A DNA stretch of 64,000 nt, taken from Macrococcoides canis. Lineage in GTDB: Bacteria > Bacillota > Bacilli > Staphylococcales > Staphylococcaceae. Position 1 is the first letter of the stretch. Every line of letters begins with the position of its first letter. Below the pieces are notes generated by a model. It was not told the origin of the DNA. It searched no databases and worked only from the letters and a program-made list of their open reading frames with translations. The translations under genes and the position numbers were made by a program. Shown here piece by piece: positions 39,570 through 49,278 of the stretch. Where the stretch lies: NCBI RefSeq assembly GCF_002119805.1, contig NZ_CP021059.1:1364001-1428000 (forward strand), in the 5' to 3' direction.

Positions 39570-40559
39570 TTATTTTTTAGGCGTATCATCGTTCTTATCT
39601 GTCATCTTGTTGATAGCATTACGCATGCCTGTATCTGACTCAATATTCTTTAAGTTATAATATTCTTTAACACCGATATTACCAGACTTCAATGCTTCTG
39701 CCATTGCAAGCGGCACTTCTGCTTCCGCTTCCACAACTTTCGCACGCATCTCTTGTACACGCGCTTTCATCTCCTGCTCCTGTGCAACCGCCATCGCACG
39801 GCGTTCTTCAGCTTTCGCCTGTGCGATATTCTTATCTGCCAGCGCTTGTTCTGTCTGAAGATCTGCACCGATGTTCTTACCGATATCTACATCAGCAATA
39901 TCAATCGATAGAATCTCAAACGCAGTACCTGAGTCTAAACCTTTTCCTAATACAGTCTGAGAGATCATATCCGGATTCTCTAATACCGATGTGTGCGAAC
40001 GACTTGAACCGATTGTCGAAACGATACCTTCTCCGACACGGGCTACAATCGTCTCTTCACCTGCACCACCGACAAGACGCTCAATGTTTGCACGCACTGT
40101 AATTCGTGCTTTCGCTTTTACTTCGATACCGTTCATCGCAACACCGGCGATAAATGGTGTTTCAATGACTTTTGGGTTAACGGACATCTGTACCGCTTCT
40201 AACACGTCACGACCAGCAAGATCGATTGCTGCTCCGCGCTCGAACGGTAAGTTAATGTCTGCACGTTGCGCTGCAATGATTGCATCAACAACACGGTCAA
40301 CGTTACCCCCTGCTAAATAATGAGACTCTAACTGGTTCGTCGTCAACGATAATCCTGCTTTATGCGCTTTAATTAACGGATCAATAACGCGACGCGGCGA
40401 TACACGACGTAAACGCATACCGACAAGTGTACCAATACCGACTTTAACACCTGCAGCTAATGCTGAAATCCATAGACCTACAGGTACGAACGAGAATAAT
40501 ATCATCAAGAAGACGATAACGATAAATGCAATAATTCCAATACCTATTAATCCTGACAT
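39570..40559 (-). CDS. floA: Flotillin-like protein FloA
   Basis: 329 residues of the FloA/YqfA family: an N-terminal membrane hairpin (about 4-45), an SPFH domain, and an Ala/Glu-rich coiled tail ([19 protein letters not shown] region). Organises lipid-raft-like membrane domains in Gram-positive bacteria. Found with an NfeD partner just upstream, the usual pairing. Confidence 0.95.
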   Translation of the reverse strand: MSGLIGIGIIAFIVIVFLMILFSFVPVGLWISALAAGVKVGIGTLVGMRLRRVSPRRVIDPLIKAHKAGLSLTTNQLESHYLAGGNVDRVVDAIIAAQRADINLPFERGAAIDLAGRDVLEAVQMSVNPKVIETPFIAGVAMNGIEVKAKARITVRANIERLVGGAGEETIVARVGEGIVSTIGSSRSHTSVLENPDMISQTVLGKGLDSGTAFEILSIDIADVDIGKNIGADLQTEQALADKNIAQAKAEERRAMAVAQEQEMKARVQEMRAKVVEAEAEVPLAMAEALKSGNIGVKEYYNLKNIESDTGMRNAINKMTDKNDDTPKK

Positions 40560-40576
40560 TCATTCCACTCCTTCAA

Positions 40577-41206
40577 TTATATTGATTTAACAACGACACG
40601 TGTGCCTTCAACTTCAATAATTTTCACTGAAGTATCCTTCTTAATAAACGCACCTTCACTTACAGCGTCAATGCGTTTATCATCGTGCACGATAATACCG
40701 GAAGGTCTTAGATCAGTCAGACAAACAGCTACCTGCCCGACTAAGTATGACCTATCGTCATGCGATGTGTAACCTGCCTCCTTATTCGTCGAGTCATGTA
40801 ACACGACTTGCTGAAATAGAGGAATTTTCTTCTTGAAAAACTTCACTATGATCACCCATTCTATAAGCGCTATTATTAAGCAGATCGATACGAATAAAGT
40901 CATCATCATCATGTTGTCTCCAATAAGCAGAAAACTGATGATTATGCATATAATACCGATGATTCCAATAATAGCGCCGATAATAAACAACTCTAAAATG
41001 ACAAGAAGGATACCACCGATAAATAAAATAATAGCGAGTGCTTCCATATCACCGTTATAGATGTTCATGACAAAGAATAATAAGCTCGCAATTGCGCATA
41101 TTATCCCTGCACTACTGATTTTCGGGGTATAAAGCTGCCATATGCATGACATTGTCATAACAATCATCAACATAAGCAGGATGATATCCTGTAACTGCAA
41201 ATCCAA
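40577..41206 (-). CDS. NfeD-like membrane protein, FloA partner
   Basis: 209 residues with four to five membrane helices (about 7-130) and a C-terminal OB-like domain (GQVAVCLTDLRPSGII to the end), the short YqeZ/NfeD layout without an N-terminal protease domain. Start TTG 41206, eight bases after AAGGAGG. Cotranscribed with floA, 17 bp apart. Confidence 0.88.
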   Translation of the reverse strand: MDLQLQDIILLMLMIVMTMSCIWQLYTPKISSAGIICAIASLLFFVMNIYNGDMEALAIILFIGGILLVILELFIIGAIIGIIGIICIIISFLLIGDNMMMMTLFVSICLIIALIEWVIIVKFFKKKIPLFQQVVLHDSTNKEAGYTSHDDRSYLVGQVAVCLTDLRPSGIIVHDDKRIDAVSEGAFIKKDTSVKIIEVEGTRVVVKSI

Positions 41207-41297
41207 CTGAACACCTCCTTAATTTCATTATACAGAAAATTCACTCACAATATATGTAAAAACATAAACTTTATGAAAAATTCACAAATAACAGACA

Positions 41298-41331
41298 TAA
41301 AAAAAGAAGCCTGGATAATCCAGACTTCTAC
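41298..41331 (-). terminator. Terminator of rpsU
   Basis: GAAGTCTGG / CCAGGCTTC stem (with one mismatch) around GATTAT, then a seven-base T run on the minus strand. Confidence 0.88.
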
Positions 41332-41361
41332 ATCTATTAATAACATTTGAGGGAGCAAATA

Positions 41362-41538
41362 TTATTTGAATTTACGTTTACGCGCTGCTTCTGATTTCTT
41401 TTTACGTTTAACACTTGGTTTTTCGTAGAATTCACGTTTACGAACTTCTTGAATCGTACCATTTTTAGAGACAGTACGCTTGAAACGACGTAAAGCATCT
41501 TCAATTGATTCGTTTTTACGAACTACAGTTTTAGACAT
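41362..41538 (-). CDS. rpsU: 30S ribosomal protein S21
   Basis: 58 residues starting [11 protein letters not shown] and ending in a Lys/Arg-rich tail, clearly S21. ATG 41538 follows GGGAGGGA; the reading frame upstream (to 41,625) is not translated. Needed for initiation on 30S subunits. The yqeY gene seen next to it in Bacillus is absent. Confidence 0.96.
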   Translation of the reverse strand: MSKTVVRKNESIEDALRRFKRTVSKNGTIQEVRKREFYEKPSVKRKKKSEAARKRKFK

Positions 41539-41656
41539 ATAATTTCCCTCCCTCCAAATATCAACGGAACATTTTAAACATAGATATAAGTAAAATATTC
41601 TATGTACTAAAATATTATAATACAACAGTTACAAGAGGTCAATAACGAATTTTACG

Positions 41657-43000
41657 TTAATGAACTTGCATCTCTGCCTTCTTGTAAGCATTCGGAATGA
41701 CAGTAACAAACGTACCTTCATTCACAGGATAACCACTCTTATCAATCTTCACCTTAACAAGCTCACCAATTAAACGCTCATCTGCTTCAAACTGAACCTT
41801 TAGATAGTTATCCGTATAACCCACAAGCATGTTGCCATTGCTTGCTTTCTCTTCCGGAATCACTTCCAGCACTTCACCTTCGAAACGACTTGCGTATTCT
41901 TTTGCAAGCTGATCGCTTAACGCAATTAAGCGATGAACACGGTCATTCTTCACGTTCTCATCAATCTGATCCGTCATTCTTGCAGCAGGTGTACCTGTAC
42001 GCATTGAGTACGGGAAAACATGTAGTTCACTGAACCCATGCGCTAAAATAAAGTCATATGTTTCCTGGAATTCTTCTTCAGTTTCACCAGGGAAACCGAC
42101 AATAACATCACTCGTTACCGCTAGACCTGGCATAATCGCATGCAATTTCTTCAGACGCTCAGAGAAATGTGACATCGTATATTTACGACGCATACGCTTT
42201 AATACCGTATCACTACCTGACTGAAGCGGAATATGTAAGTGACGCACGACTTTATTACTCCTGTCGATAACATCTATCACTTCATCTGTTAACTGACTCG
42301 CTTCAATAGAAGAAATACGAATACGTTTCAGACCATCGATTGTTTCGAGATCACGCAGTAACTGCGCTAGATTATAATCCTTTAAATCTTCACCATAACC
42401 ACCCGTATGAATACCCGTTAACACAATCTCCTGGTAACCAGACTGAACAAGCTGTGTTGCCTGACGAACAACTTCTTTCGGATCACGAGAACGCATTAAA
42501 CCACGCGCCCAAGGGATGATACAGAATGTACAGAAGTTATTACAACCTTCCTGAATCTTCAAAGATGCACGCGTGCGGTCAGTAAAGTAAGGTACATCTA
42601 ACTCCTCATACGTACGATTCTTCATAATATTTGTCACGCCGTTAATCGGCTGACGCTCTGCGCGATATTGTTCGATATATGGCAGCATCTTGTGACGATC
42701 CTGCGTACCGACAACAATATCCACACCAGCAATATCCATAATTTCTGCAGATGATGTTTGTGCGTAACAACCCGTAACACAAATTACCGCATCAGGATTA
42801 CGTCGAATCGCACGACGAATCACCTGACGACTCTTCTTATCACCTGTGTTCGTTACAGTACACGTATTAATAACATAGACATCAGCATTCTGTTCAAAAT
42901 CAACACGCTCATAATCAGCATCTTTAAATAACTGCCAAATCGCTTCTGTTTCATAATGGTTTACTTTGCAGCCCAATGTATGAAATGCAACTGTTGACAT
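41657..43000 (-). CDS. mtaB: tRNA t6A37 methylthiotransferase MtaB
   Basis: 447-residue radical-SAM enzyme making ms2t6A in tRNAs reading ANN codons. It has an N-terminal UPF0004 domain with Cys in TLGCKVN, NTCTVTN and CVTGCYA, the radical-SAM cluster motif CNNFCTFC, and a C-terminal TRAM domain. The B. subtilis gene is yqeV. Confidence 0.95.
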   Translation of the reverse strand: MSTVAFHTLGCKVNHYETEAIWQLFKDADYERVDFEQNADVYVINTCTVTNTGDKKSRQVIRRAIRRNPDAVICVTGCYAQTSSAEIMDIAGVDIVVGTQDRHKMLPYIEQYRAERQPINGVTNIMKNRTYEELDVPYFTDRTRASLKIQEGCNNFCTFCIIPWARGLMRSRDPKEVVRQATQLVQSGYQEIVLTGIHTGGYGEDLKDYNLAQLLRDLETIDGLKRIRISSIEASQLTDEVIDVIDRSNKVVRHLHIPLQSGSDTVLKRMRRKYTMSHFSERLKKLHAIMPGLAVTSDVIVGFPGETEEEFQETYDFILAHGFSELHVFPYSMRTGTPAARMTDQIDENVKNDRVHRLIALSDQLAKEYASRFEGEVLEVIPEEKASNGNMLVGYTDNYLKVQFEADERLIGELVKVKIDKSGYPVNEGTFVTVIPNAYKKAEMQVH

Positions 43001-43095
43001 ATGTTCACCTCATTTATAATTCTTTGCATTATATAAAAATACCACGAATAGTAATAAGTTTCAATCTCATTGCACGGAATATTATTGATATACAA

Positions 43096-43122
43096 TAAAA
43101 AGACACCGAAAAATCAGTGTCT
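43096..43122 (-). terminator. Terminator of rsmE
   Basis: AGACACTGA and TCGGTGTCT form a stem with one G-T pair, followed on the minus strand by five T residues. It overlaps the rsmE stop. Confidence 0.72.
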
Positions 43123-43858
43123 AATTCAACTCAAAATGAAAGCTCATTGATGACAATGCATAAAGCGGTGCTGTCTCTGCTCTTAATATACGAGGTCCGA
43201 GCCCTATTACTTTACTGCCAAACTGAGCCACTTCCGCTTCACTCAGTCCACCTTCCGGACCAAAGATTACACAAACTTTGTCACCATGCTTCACATTTTG
43301 CAATGCTTCCATAAAGCTCTTCATCTCACCAGACTTCGCTGTCTCTTCATACGCAATCAGCACATGATCAAATGCTTCAAGCTTTTGTGCGAGTGCTTTC
43401 CCACTTACAGCAAAGTCAATCGTCGGAACGATTTGTCTGTAACTCTGCTCAGCTGCTTCTTTAACGATCTTCGAAAATCTTTCTAATTTCTTCTGAAACT
43501 TCTTCTCGTCCACTTTAACGATCGTTCGCTCACTTACAAACGGGATAAACGCACTTGCGCCAAGTTCTGTCGCTTTCTGTATCATCCATTCATACTTATC
43601 GTTTTTAAGTAACCCGCTCGCAATCGTTACAGTTACAGGCATTTCCGTCTGTATATCGATGTGTTCAATCGATTTTACTATAATTTCAGATTGTATATCA
43701 GTAATCTCACAGATCATCGTTTCATTCTTAAAGTTAACGATCACTTTATCGCCAATTTGCTGTCGCATGACGTTCTTTATATGATGCACATCGTCTTTAC
43801 TACTGATCTGATATGTTTGATTGAATGCACTCATTTCATCAAGAAAATAACGTTGCAT
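43121..43858 (-). CDS. rsmE: 16S rRNA m3U1498 methyltransferase
   Basis: 245 residues of the SPOUT class: an N-terminal PUA-like part and a C-terminal knot with FGPEGGLSEAEV and LGPRILRAETAPLYAL. ATG 43858 is one base after the prmA stop, with AGAGG upstream; a longer frame to 43,903 would overlap prmA. Confidence 0.95.
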   Translation of the reverse strand: MQRYFLDEMSAFNQTYQISSKDDVHHIKNVMRQQIGDKVIVNFKNETMICEITDIQSEIIVKSIEHIDIQTEMPVTVTIASGLLKNDKYEWMIQKATELGASAFIPFVSERTIVKVDEKKFQKKLERFSKIVKEAAEQSYRQIVPTIDFAVSGKALAQKLEAFDHVLIAYEETAKSGEMKSFMEALQNVKHGDKVCVIFGPEGGLSEAEVAQFGSKVIGLGPRILRAETAPLYALSSMSFHFELN

Positions 43859-43859
43859 A

Positions 43860-44795
43860 TTACGCCTCTTTTCTTGCTGCAATTGCAACCCATCCACTAT
43901 CACGCATCACTTCGATGATCGTATACCCGACGCGTTTTAAGTGGTCGATAATCATCTTTTCTTTTTCTTCGATAATACCTGACGTGATCAACAGCCCATT
44001 ATCATTTAATAATGCATAACTATCATCGATCATCATATCCACGATATGCGCTAATATATTCGCAAATATTACGTCACGTTTTTCTGTCTCACCTTTAAGC
44101 AAGTTCCCAGGCTCTGCTTGTATCGCATCAAGGCAGTCATTTTTCTCGAAGTTATCTTCTGCTACTTTCACTGCAACTGAATCTAAATCCAGTGCTTTTA
44201 TTGGCTCAGCGCCTAGTTTATGTGCCGCAATACTTAAAATTCCTGAACCTGTACCTACGTCAATTACTGATTGACCTTGTTCTACATACTTCTCGATTAA
44301 TTTCAGACACATCGAAGTTGTCGCATGATCTCCTGTTCCAAATGCCATTCCAGGGTCCAGGTGTATCGCATGTTCATCATCCTGCAGACCGTCATAGCTT
44401 TCCCAGCTCGGTACGATAACGAACTTGTCTGACACTTTAAAGGCATGGAAATGATTCTTCCATTCGTTTGCCCAGTCTTCCTCCTGTACCGTATTCGTAC
44501 TGAATTCAAGTCGGGTAACGTCAACATCGTTTAATGCATATACTTTTTCTTTAATTTGTTCAATGACAGAAGCATTATAATCCAGCTCACTAAAGTAAAC
44601 TTTAACGCGTACATCTTCTTCCGGGAAATCATCCGGATTTAATTCATAGATTTCTCCGAATGTTTCAATACGGCCCTTTATAAGTTCAAGACTATCTTCA
44701 ATCACGACACCATTCGCACCAACTTCGTTCAGTATCTCTGCAATAAATGGCTCAAGCTCATGATTGATCATCATCGTTATCTCTACATAGTTCAT
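43860..44795 (-). CDS. prmA: Ribosomal protein L11 methyltransferase
   Basis: 311 residues. SAM motif DVGTGSGILSIAA and catalytic region FANILAHIV; HLDPGMAFGTGDHATT precedes them. Methylates L11. Lies two bases after dnaJ, in the dnaK-dnaJ-prmA-rsmE-mtaB order typical of Bacillales. Confidence 0.95.
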   Translation of the reverse strand: MNYVEITMMINHELEPFIAEILNEVGANGVVIEDSLELIKGRIETFGEIYELNPDDFPEEDVRVKVYFSELDYNASVIEQIKEKVYALNDVDVTRLEFSTNTVQEEDWANEWKNHFHAFKVSDKFVIVPSWESYDGLQDDEHAIHLDPGMAFGTGDHATTSMCLKLIEKYVEQGQSVIDVGTGSGILSIAAHKLGAEPIKALDLDSVAVKVAEDNFEKNDCLDAIQAEPGNLLKGETEKRDVIFANILAHIVDMMIDDSYALLNDNGLLITSGIIEEKEKMIIDHLKRVGYTIIEVMRDSGWVAIAARKEA

Positions 44796-44797
44796 CT

Positions 44798-45913
44798 TTA
44801 TTCTCCTTTAAAGAAGCGTTTCGTTTTGTCGAAGAAGTTTGAAGGCTGCTCTGTAATATCATGACCGTCGATTTCTGCAAATTCTCTTAATAATTCTGCC
44901 TGTCTATTCGTCATCTTCACAGGAGTCATCACTTTAACCGTTACATATTCATCACCGCGGCCATAGCCGTGTACATTCTGTATCCCTTTTTCTTTCAGAC
45001 GGAATCGTTTACCAGTTTGTGTTCCTGCTGGTATCGTGATCTTCGCTTTACCTTCTAACGTTGGTACTTCCACTTCATCACCAAGTGCTGCCTGCGCAAT
45101 TGAGAGTTCAAGCGTATAGAAGATATCATCTCCTGAACGATCAAAGTAGGCATGATCCTGTACATTAAATACAACATATAAATCTCCCGCCGGTCCACCG
45201 TTGATACCTGGTTCACCTTGTCCTGATAATCGAATCTGCTGACCTGTATCAACACCTGCCGGTACTTTTACATTGATCTTAACCGTCTTAATCTTTCTGC
45301 CTGTACCGCCACAATCTGAGCATCTCTCTTCAAACTGCTTACCAGTTCCACCACAGTCTGGACAAGTACGTTCGGTTCTCACACGGCCGAACGGTGTGTT
45401 CTGTTCAACATGAACATTACCGCGACCACATGTCGGACATGTCTTGATGTTCGTTCCAGGTTTCGCACCACTTCCGTCACATGTATCACATTCGACTTCC
45501 TTTTTCACCGAAATTTCTTTCTCAGCACCAAAGACCGCTTCTTCAAACGATACATTCATCTGATACTGCAGATCATTTCCCTGACGTGGTGCATTCGGAT
45601 CACGTCGTGCACCGCCACCGAAGAATGAACTGAAGATATCTTCAAACCCACCGAAGCCGCCAAAGTCCTGACCACCGAAGCCTGTACCCTGACCCATACC
45701 TGCATGACCAAACTGATCATACTGTGCTTTCTTCTGATCATCACTTAATACTTCATATGCTTCAGCAATTTCTTTAAATTTATCTTCTGCGTCTGCTTCT
45801 TTATTAATATCCGGATGATATTTCTTTGATAATTTCTTATATGCTCTTTTAATCTCATCTTTAGAAGCACCTTTAGATAACCCAAGTACTTCGTAATAAT
45901 CCCTTTTCGCCAC
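44798..45913 (-). CDS. dnaJ: Chaperone DnaJ, one residue short in the second zinc repeat
   Basis: 371 residues: J domain with the HPD motif ([10 protein letters not shown]), Gly/Phe linker, four zinc repeats and substrate-binding C-terminus. Three repeats are regular CxxCxGxG ([24 protein letters not shown]). The second reads CPTCGRGN, one Gly short of the expected CPTCGGRG, which a 3-bp deletion in a GGT repeat would cause. The frame is kept. This lies about 1.9 kb before the repeat junction, where other deletions occur. Confidence 0.92.
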   Translation of the reverse strand: MAKRDYYEVLGLSKGASKDEIKRAYKKLSKKYHPDINKEADAEDKFKEIAEAYEVLSDDQKKAQYDQFGHAGMGQGTGFGGQDFGGFGGFEDIFSSFFGGGARRDPNAPRQGNDLQYQMNVSFEEAVFGAEKEISVKKEVECDTCDGSGAKPGTNIKTCPTCGRGNVHVEQNTPFGRVRTERTCPDCGGTGKQFEERCSDCGGTGRKIKTVKINVKVPAGVDTGQQIRLSGQGEPGINGGPAGDLYVVFNVQDHAYFDRSGDDIFYTLELSIAQAALGDEVEVPTLEGKAKITIPAGTQTGKRFRLKEKGIQNVHGYGRGDEYVTVKVMTPVKMTNRQAELLREFAEIDGHDITEQPSNFFDKTKRFFKGE

Positions 45914-45969
45914 GTTTCATTCTCCCTTTCTTACTCTTAATTACTATATCAGTGTATCGTACATTTTAA

Positions 45970-46007
45970 AAGAAAAAGCCAAAGCCAATAAATTGACTTT
46001 GACTTTA
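45970..46007 (-). terminator. Probable terminator or hairpin between dnaK and dnaJ
   Basis: On the minus strand AAAGTCAAAGTCA pairs with TGGCTTTGGCTTT (several G-T pairs), followed by TTCTTTT. It lies just after the normal dnaK stop and could modulate dnaJ expression. Confidence 0.6.
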
Positions 46008-46016
46008 AAAGAGTAC

Positions 46017-47335
46017 TTATTTATTATCGTCGTCTTTCACTTCTGTAAATTCAGCATCTACAACATCATCATCTTGTGATGTAGCACCTTCAGCACCTTG
46101 CTGTGCTTGAGCCATCTGCTCATAAAGTTTCATCGATAACCCTTGAACGATTTCATTTAAAGCGTTTTTTTCGTCTTAATATCTTCAAGATCATTGCCTT
46201 CTAGAGCTTTCTTAAGGTCTTCTTTCGCAGCTTCTGCTTTTTCCTTGTCTGCTGCATCTACTTTATCTTCTAAATCTTTAATCGCTTTATCTGTAGCGAA
46301 GATTAACTGATCAGCTTCGTTACGTAAATCTACTTCTTCACGACGTTTCTTATCTGCTTCAGCATTTGCTTCAGCGTCTTTAACCATACGATCGATTTCT
46401 TCGTCGCTTAAAGATGAAGAAGACTGAATCGTAATCTTCTGTTCTTTTTGAGTGCCAAGGTCTTTTGCTGTAACGTTAACGATACCGTTCTTATCGATAT
46501 CAAATGTTACTTCGATTTGTGGCATACCACGTGGTGCTGGTGGAATGTCCGTTAACTGGAAGCGACCTAATGTTTTGTTATCTGCTGCCATCTGACGTTC
46601 ACCTTGTAATACGTGAATGTCTACTGCCGGCTGATTATCCGCTGCAGTTGAGAACACTTGTGATTTAGATGTAGGAATTGTCGTGTTACGCTCGATTAAT
46701 ACTGTAGACACGCCACCCATTGTTTCGATACCAAGTGATAATGGTGTTACGTCTAATAATACAACGTCTTTCACATCACCAGTGATAACGCCACCTTGAA
46801 TTGCAGCACCCATCGCTACAACTTCATCCGGGTTAACACCTTTGTTCGGTTCTTTACCTAATTCTTTCTTAATTGCTTCCTGTACAGCTGGGATACGTGT
46901 AGATCCACCAACAAGGATAACTTCATCGATATCTGAATTTGATAATCCAGCATCTTTCATCGCCTGACGTGTTGGTCCCATCGTACGTTCTACTAATGTA
47001 TGAGATAATTCTTCAAATTTCGCACGTGATAATGTTAATTCTAAGTGTAATGGACCTGCTTCACCTGCAGAGATGAATGGTAATGAAATTTGTGTAGAAG
47101 ATACACCTGATAAGTCTTTTTTCGCTTTCTCAGCAGCATCTTTTAAACGTTGCATCGCCATTTTATCCTGAGATAAATCTAAACCATTTTCTTTCTTGAA
47201 CTCTTCTACTAAGTAGTCGATAATCACTTGGTCAAAGTCATCTCCACCTAACTTGTTGTCACCTGAAGTTGATAATACTTCAAATACACCGTCTCCAAGT
47301 TCAAGGATAGATACGTCGAACGTACCGAATACTAA
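46017..47335 (-). pseudogene. dnaK: dnaK, 3' two-thirds, truncated at the repeat junction and frameshifted
   Basis: Hsp70 chaperone fragment. It runs from [13 protein letters not shown] (end of phosphate motif 2) through [12 protein letters not shown] and the substrate-binding domain. At 47,335 the gene is cut by the jump to pbp, so about 190 N-terminal residues are missing. Two further defects are visible. Between 47,326 and 47,327 four codons (Asp-Leu-Gly-Gly of VFDLGGGTFD) are absent. At 46,165-46,171 a run of seven T is probably one short: the frame stops after DIKTKKTL, but adding one base restores the normal C-terminus ending in Glu-Val-Lys-Asp-Asp-Asp-Asn-Lys and TAA at 46,017-46,019. 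Confidence 0.9.
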
Positions 47336-47630
47336 TACTCGTAGTCATTCGATCTCTCGTATAGGTGATTGATTTTTTTGATGTATTATCGACGAGCAGC
47401 TTACCATTACGATCATAGATTCTTCCGCGTGGGACAGATTCATTGACTTCAATATTTTCATTGTTGTCAACAGCTTGTCGATATGCTTCTCCTTTTACAA
47501 TCTGTAAGTAGCCTAATCTTAATACGAGTATTATTAGCAAGGAGACGATCGCCATAAAAATGACGCTGATCCTTCTATTTGTCATTCGTTTTTGCTTTAG
47601 TTCATTGGATTCCTGTTTTACACGTTTCAA
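47301..47630 (-). pseudogene. pbp 5' fragment running into out-of-frame dnaK at the junction
   Basis: Bases 47,336-47,630 repeat the first 98 codons of the class B PBP: short cytoplasmic tail, membrane helix and start of the dimer domain, ending DRMTTS. After the junction 11 codons are read from dnaK in a wrong frame, then TGA. The product would be a 109-residue membrane stub with no transpeptidase domain. Confidence 0.88.
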
Positions 47631-47699
47631 AAAAAATCCCCCATTGATACATTATCCTTCTATGATATATGAAATGCTGACAGTTTTCTATAATAAACA

Positions 47700-47728
47700 T
47701 AAAAAAACACCGTTCATATGAACGGTGT
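47700..47728 (-). terminator. Terminator of sodA, copy 2
   Basis: Same ACACCGTTCA/TGAACGGTGT hairpin as at 14,511-14,539. Confidence 0.88.
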
Positions 47729-47738
47729 GTAATAAATA

Positions 47739-48338
47739 TTACTTCGCTGCTAAGTATAATTCGTTTACTTTGTCCCAGTTAACAACATTCCAGAATGCTG
47801 CGATATAATCTGGGCGTTTATTTTGATAGTTTAGATAGTAAGCATGTTCCCAAACGTCTAATCCTAGGATCGGTGTTTTACCTTCCATTAATGGATTCTC
47901 CTGGTTTGGAGTTGAAGTAACTTCAAGCTCTCCGTTATTAACAACTAACCATGCCCAGCCTGAACCGAAACGCGTAGCTGCAGCATCTGCGAATTCTTGT
48001 TTAAATGCATCTAAAGAACCGAATTTTGATTCGATTGCATCTACGACTTCGCCTTTTGCTTCTTTACCTGGAGCAAGTAATGTCCAGAATAATGAGTGGT
48101 TATAGTGACCGCCACCATTATTAACTACAGCAGTTTTCTTATCAGCAGGAACTTCATTGATTCTCTTCATTAAGTCTTCGATAGATACGTTCTCAAACTC
48201 TGTACCTGCGACTGCATCATTTAATTTCGTTACATAAGTGTTATGATGTTTTGTATGGTGAATCTCCATCGTTTCTTTGTCGATGTGTGGTTCTAATGCA
48301 TCATATGCATATTCTAATTTTGGTAGTTCAAATGCCAT
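47739..48338 (-). CDS. sodA: Superoxide dismutase, copy 2
   Basis: Protein identical to the 199-residue SodA at 14,550, with promoter (48,383-48,411) and terminator also repeated. If the repeat is real this is a second full expression unit. Confidence 0.92.
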   Translation of the reverse strand: MAFELPKLEYAYDALEPHIDKETMEIHHTKHHNTYVTKLNDAVAGTEFENVSIEDLMKRINEVPADKKTAVVNNGGGHYNHSLFWTLLAPGKEAKGEVVDAIESKFGSLDAFKQEFADAAATRFGSGWAWLVVNNGELEVTSTPNQENPLMEGKTPILGLDVWEHAYYLNYQNKRPDYIAAFWNVVNWDKVNELYLAAK

Positions 48339-48382
48339 AATAAATCATCCTCCTGTGTTTTACGAAAATTGTTTACATTTAA

Positions 48383-48411
48383 ATAGTATCAATTTCACGG
48401 ACTGTTCTCAA
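48383..48411 (-). promoter_or_regulatory. sodA promoter, copy 2
   Basis: TTGAGA and TACTAT 17 bp apart on the minus strand, the same as upstream of the first sodA. Confidence 0.68.
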
Positions 48412-48470
48412 ATAGTTTGCTTATTTTCGCACGATTTCTGATAAAATAATAGAAGTCAGGAGGTTATTCA

Positions 48471-49202
48471 TTGTATATTCAACATCTAAAACGTTTATTC
48501 CAGCCGAAGCGATATCCTTTATATAGAATCGTCAAGATGAGATATATCTTATTACATATTTTAATACTTTCAATAATCATGGCATCACCAGCAATAATCA
48601 ATTATTTCAAAACGTTTCAGGCAATCAATCAGATTAGCCAGTCTGAACTTACAGCTATACCTGATTTTAAGGTTGTAGATCACGAGCTGATACTTTCTCA
48701 GGAGAAAGAGATTGAACTGAGTACGCTCACTTTAGCTTTCACAAAAAACAATGTGCAGCCTCGTTCAGATTTTATTATTTTAGATAAGGATGAAATATTA
48801 ATCAGCAAAAGTTCACGCATTCAATATGCAAATATCAATATGTTTCAGGATAAGGAGACGTTAATTCAGTTTCTCAAGACATTTACAGACTCAATTTATT
48901 TTTATTTCCTCATCCTGGTGTTACTGATAATCAGTTCTCAGTATTTTATTACTATATTAAAGATTATCATCATAAGCATTGTCAGCCATATAATATCAAA
49001 TAGTTTAAACAAAAAGTCACGCTATATGAACTGGCTGAAAATCAATACATTCATACTTACATTGCCTACTCTATTATTATTGCTCGGTGTCATCTTTAAA
49101 TTTATTATTTTAACAGTCGCTTCATGGATTGTTCTGATAATTCTTGATGTATTAACAATCAAATATCTACCGAAGCAAAAGCATAAAGCTAAACAAAATT
49201 GA
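48471..49202 (+). CDS. DUF1189 membrane protein, copy 2
   Basis: Identical to the protein at 15,282, with the same TTG start and AGGAGG site. Confidence 0.75.
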   Translation: MYIQHLKRLFQPKRYPLYRIVKMRYILLHILILSIIMASPAIINYFKTFQAINQISQSELTAIPDFKVVDHELILSQEKEIELSTLTLAFTKNNVQPRSDFIILDKDEILISKSSRIQYANINMFQDKETLIQFLKTFTDSIYFYFLILVLLIISSQYFITILKIIIISIVSHIISNSLNKKSRYMNWLKINTFILTLPTLLLLLGVIFKFIILTVASWIVLIILDVLTIKYLPKQKHKAKQN

Positions 49203-49278
49203 TTTCCAACTATATAATAGAAGTGTTATTCTAGTATGGATAGTAATTAATAAGTTTAAATATGAAGGAGAATTATCA

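Larger units (their letters stand above)
14147..47335 (+). repeat. Large direct repeat, unit copy 1 (33,189 bp)
   Basis: Base 14,147 equals base 47,336, and identity then continues at a constant offset of 33,189 to the window end. Just left of these points the sequences differ (pbp in one, dnaK in the other). If tandem, the unit is 14,147-47,335, running from inside pbp to inside dnaK. Only 16,665 bp of copy 2 is visible. The join shares just a few bases with the inferred dnaK sequence, so no long homology directed it. Confidence 0.9.

Noticed and set aside
39692-40320. Plus-strand frames of 136 and 109 codons
   Set aside because: They are antisense to floA and have no family resemblance or start signals.
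43860-43903. N-terminal extension of RsmE into prmA
   Set aside because: The ATG at 43,858 has a ribosome site directly after the prmA stop and gives the normal protein length.
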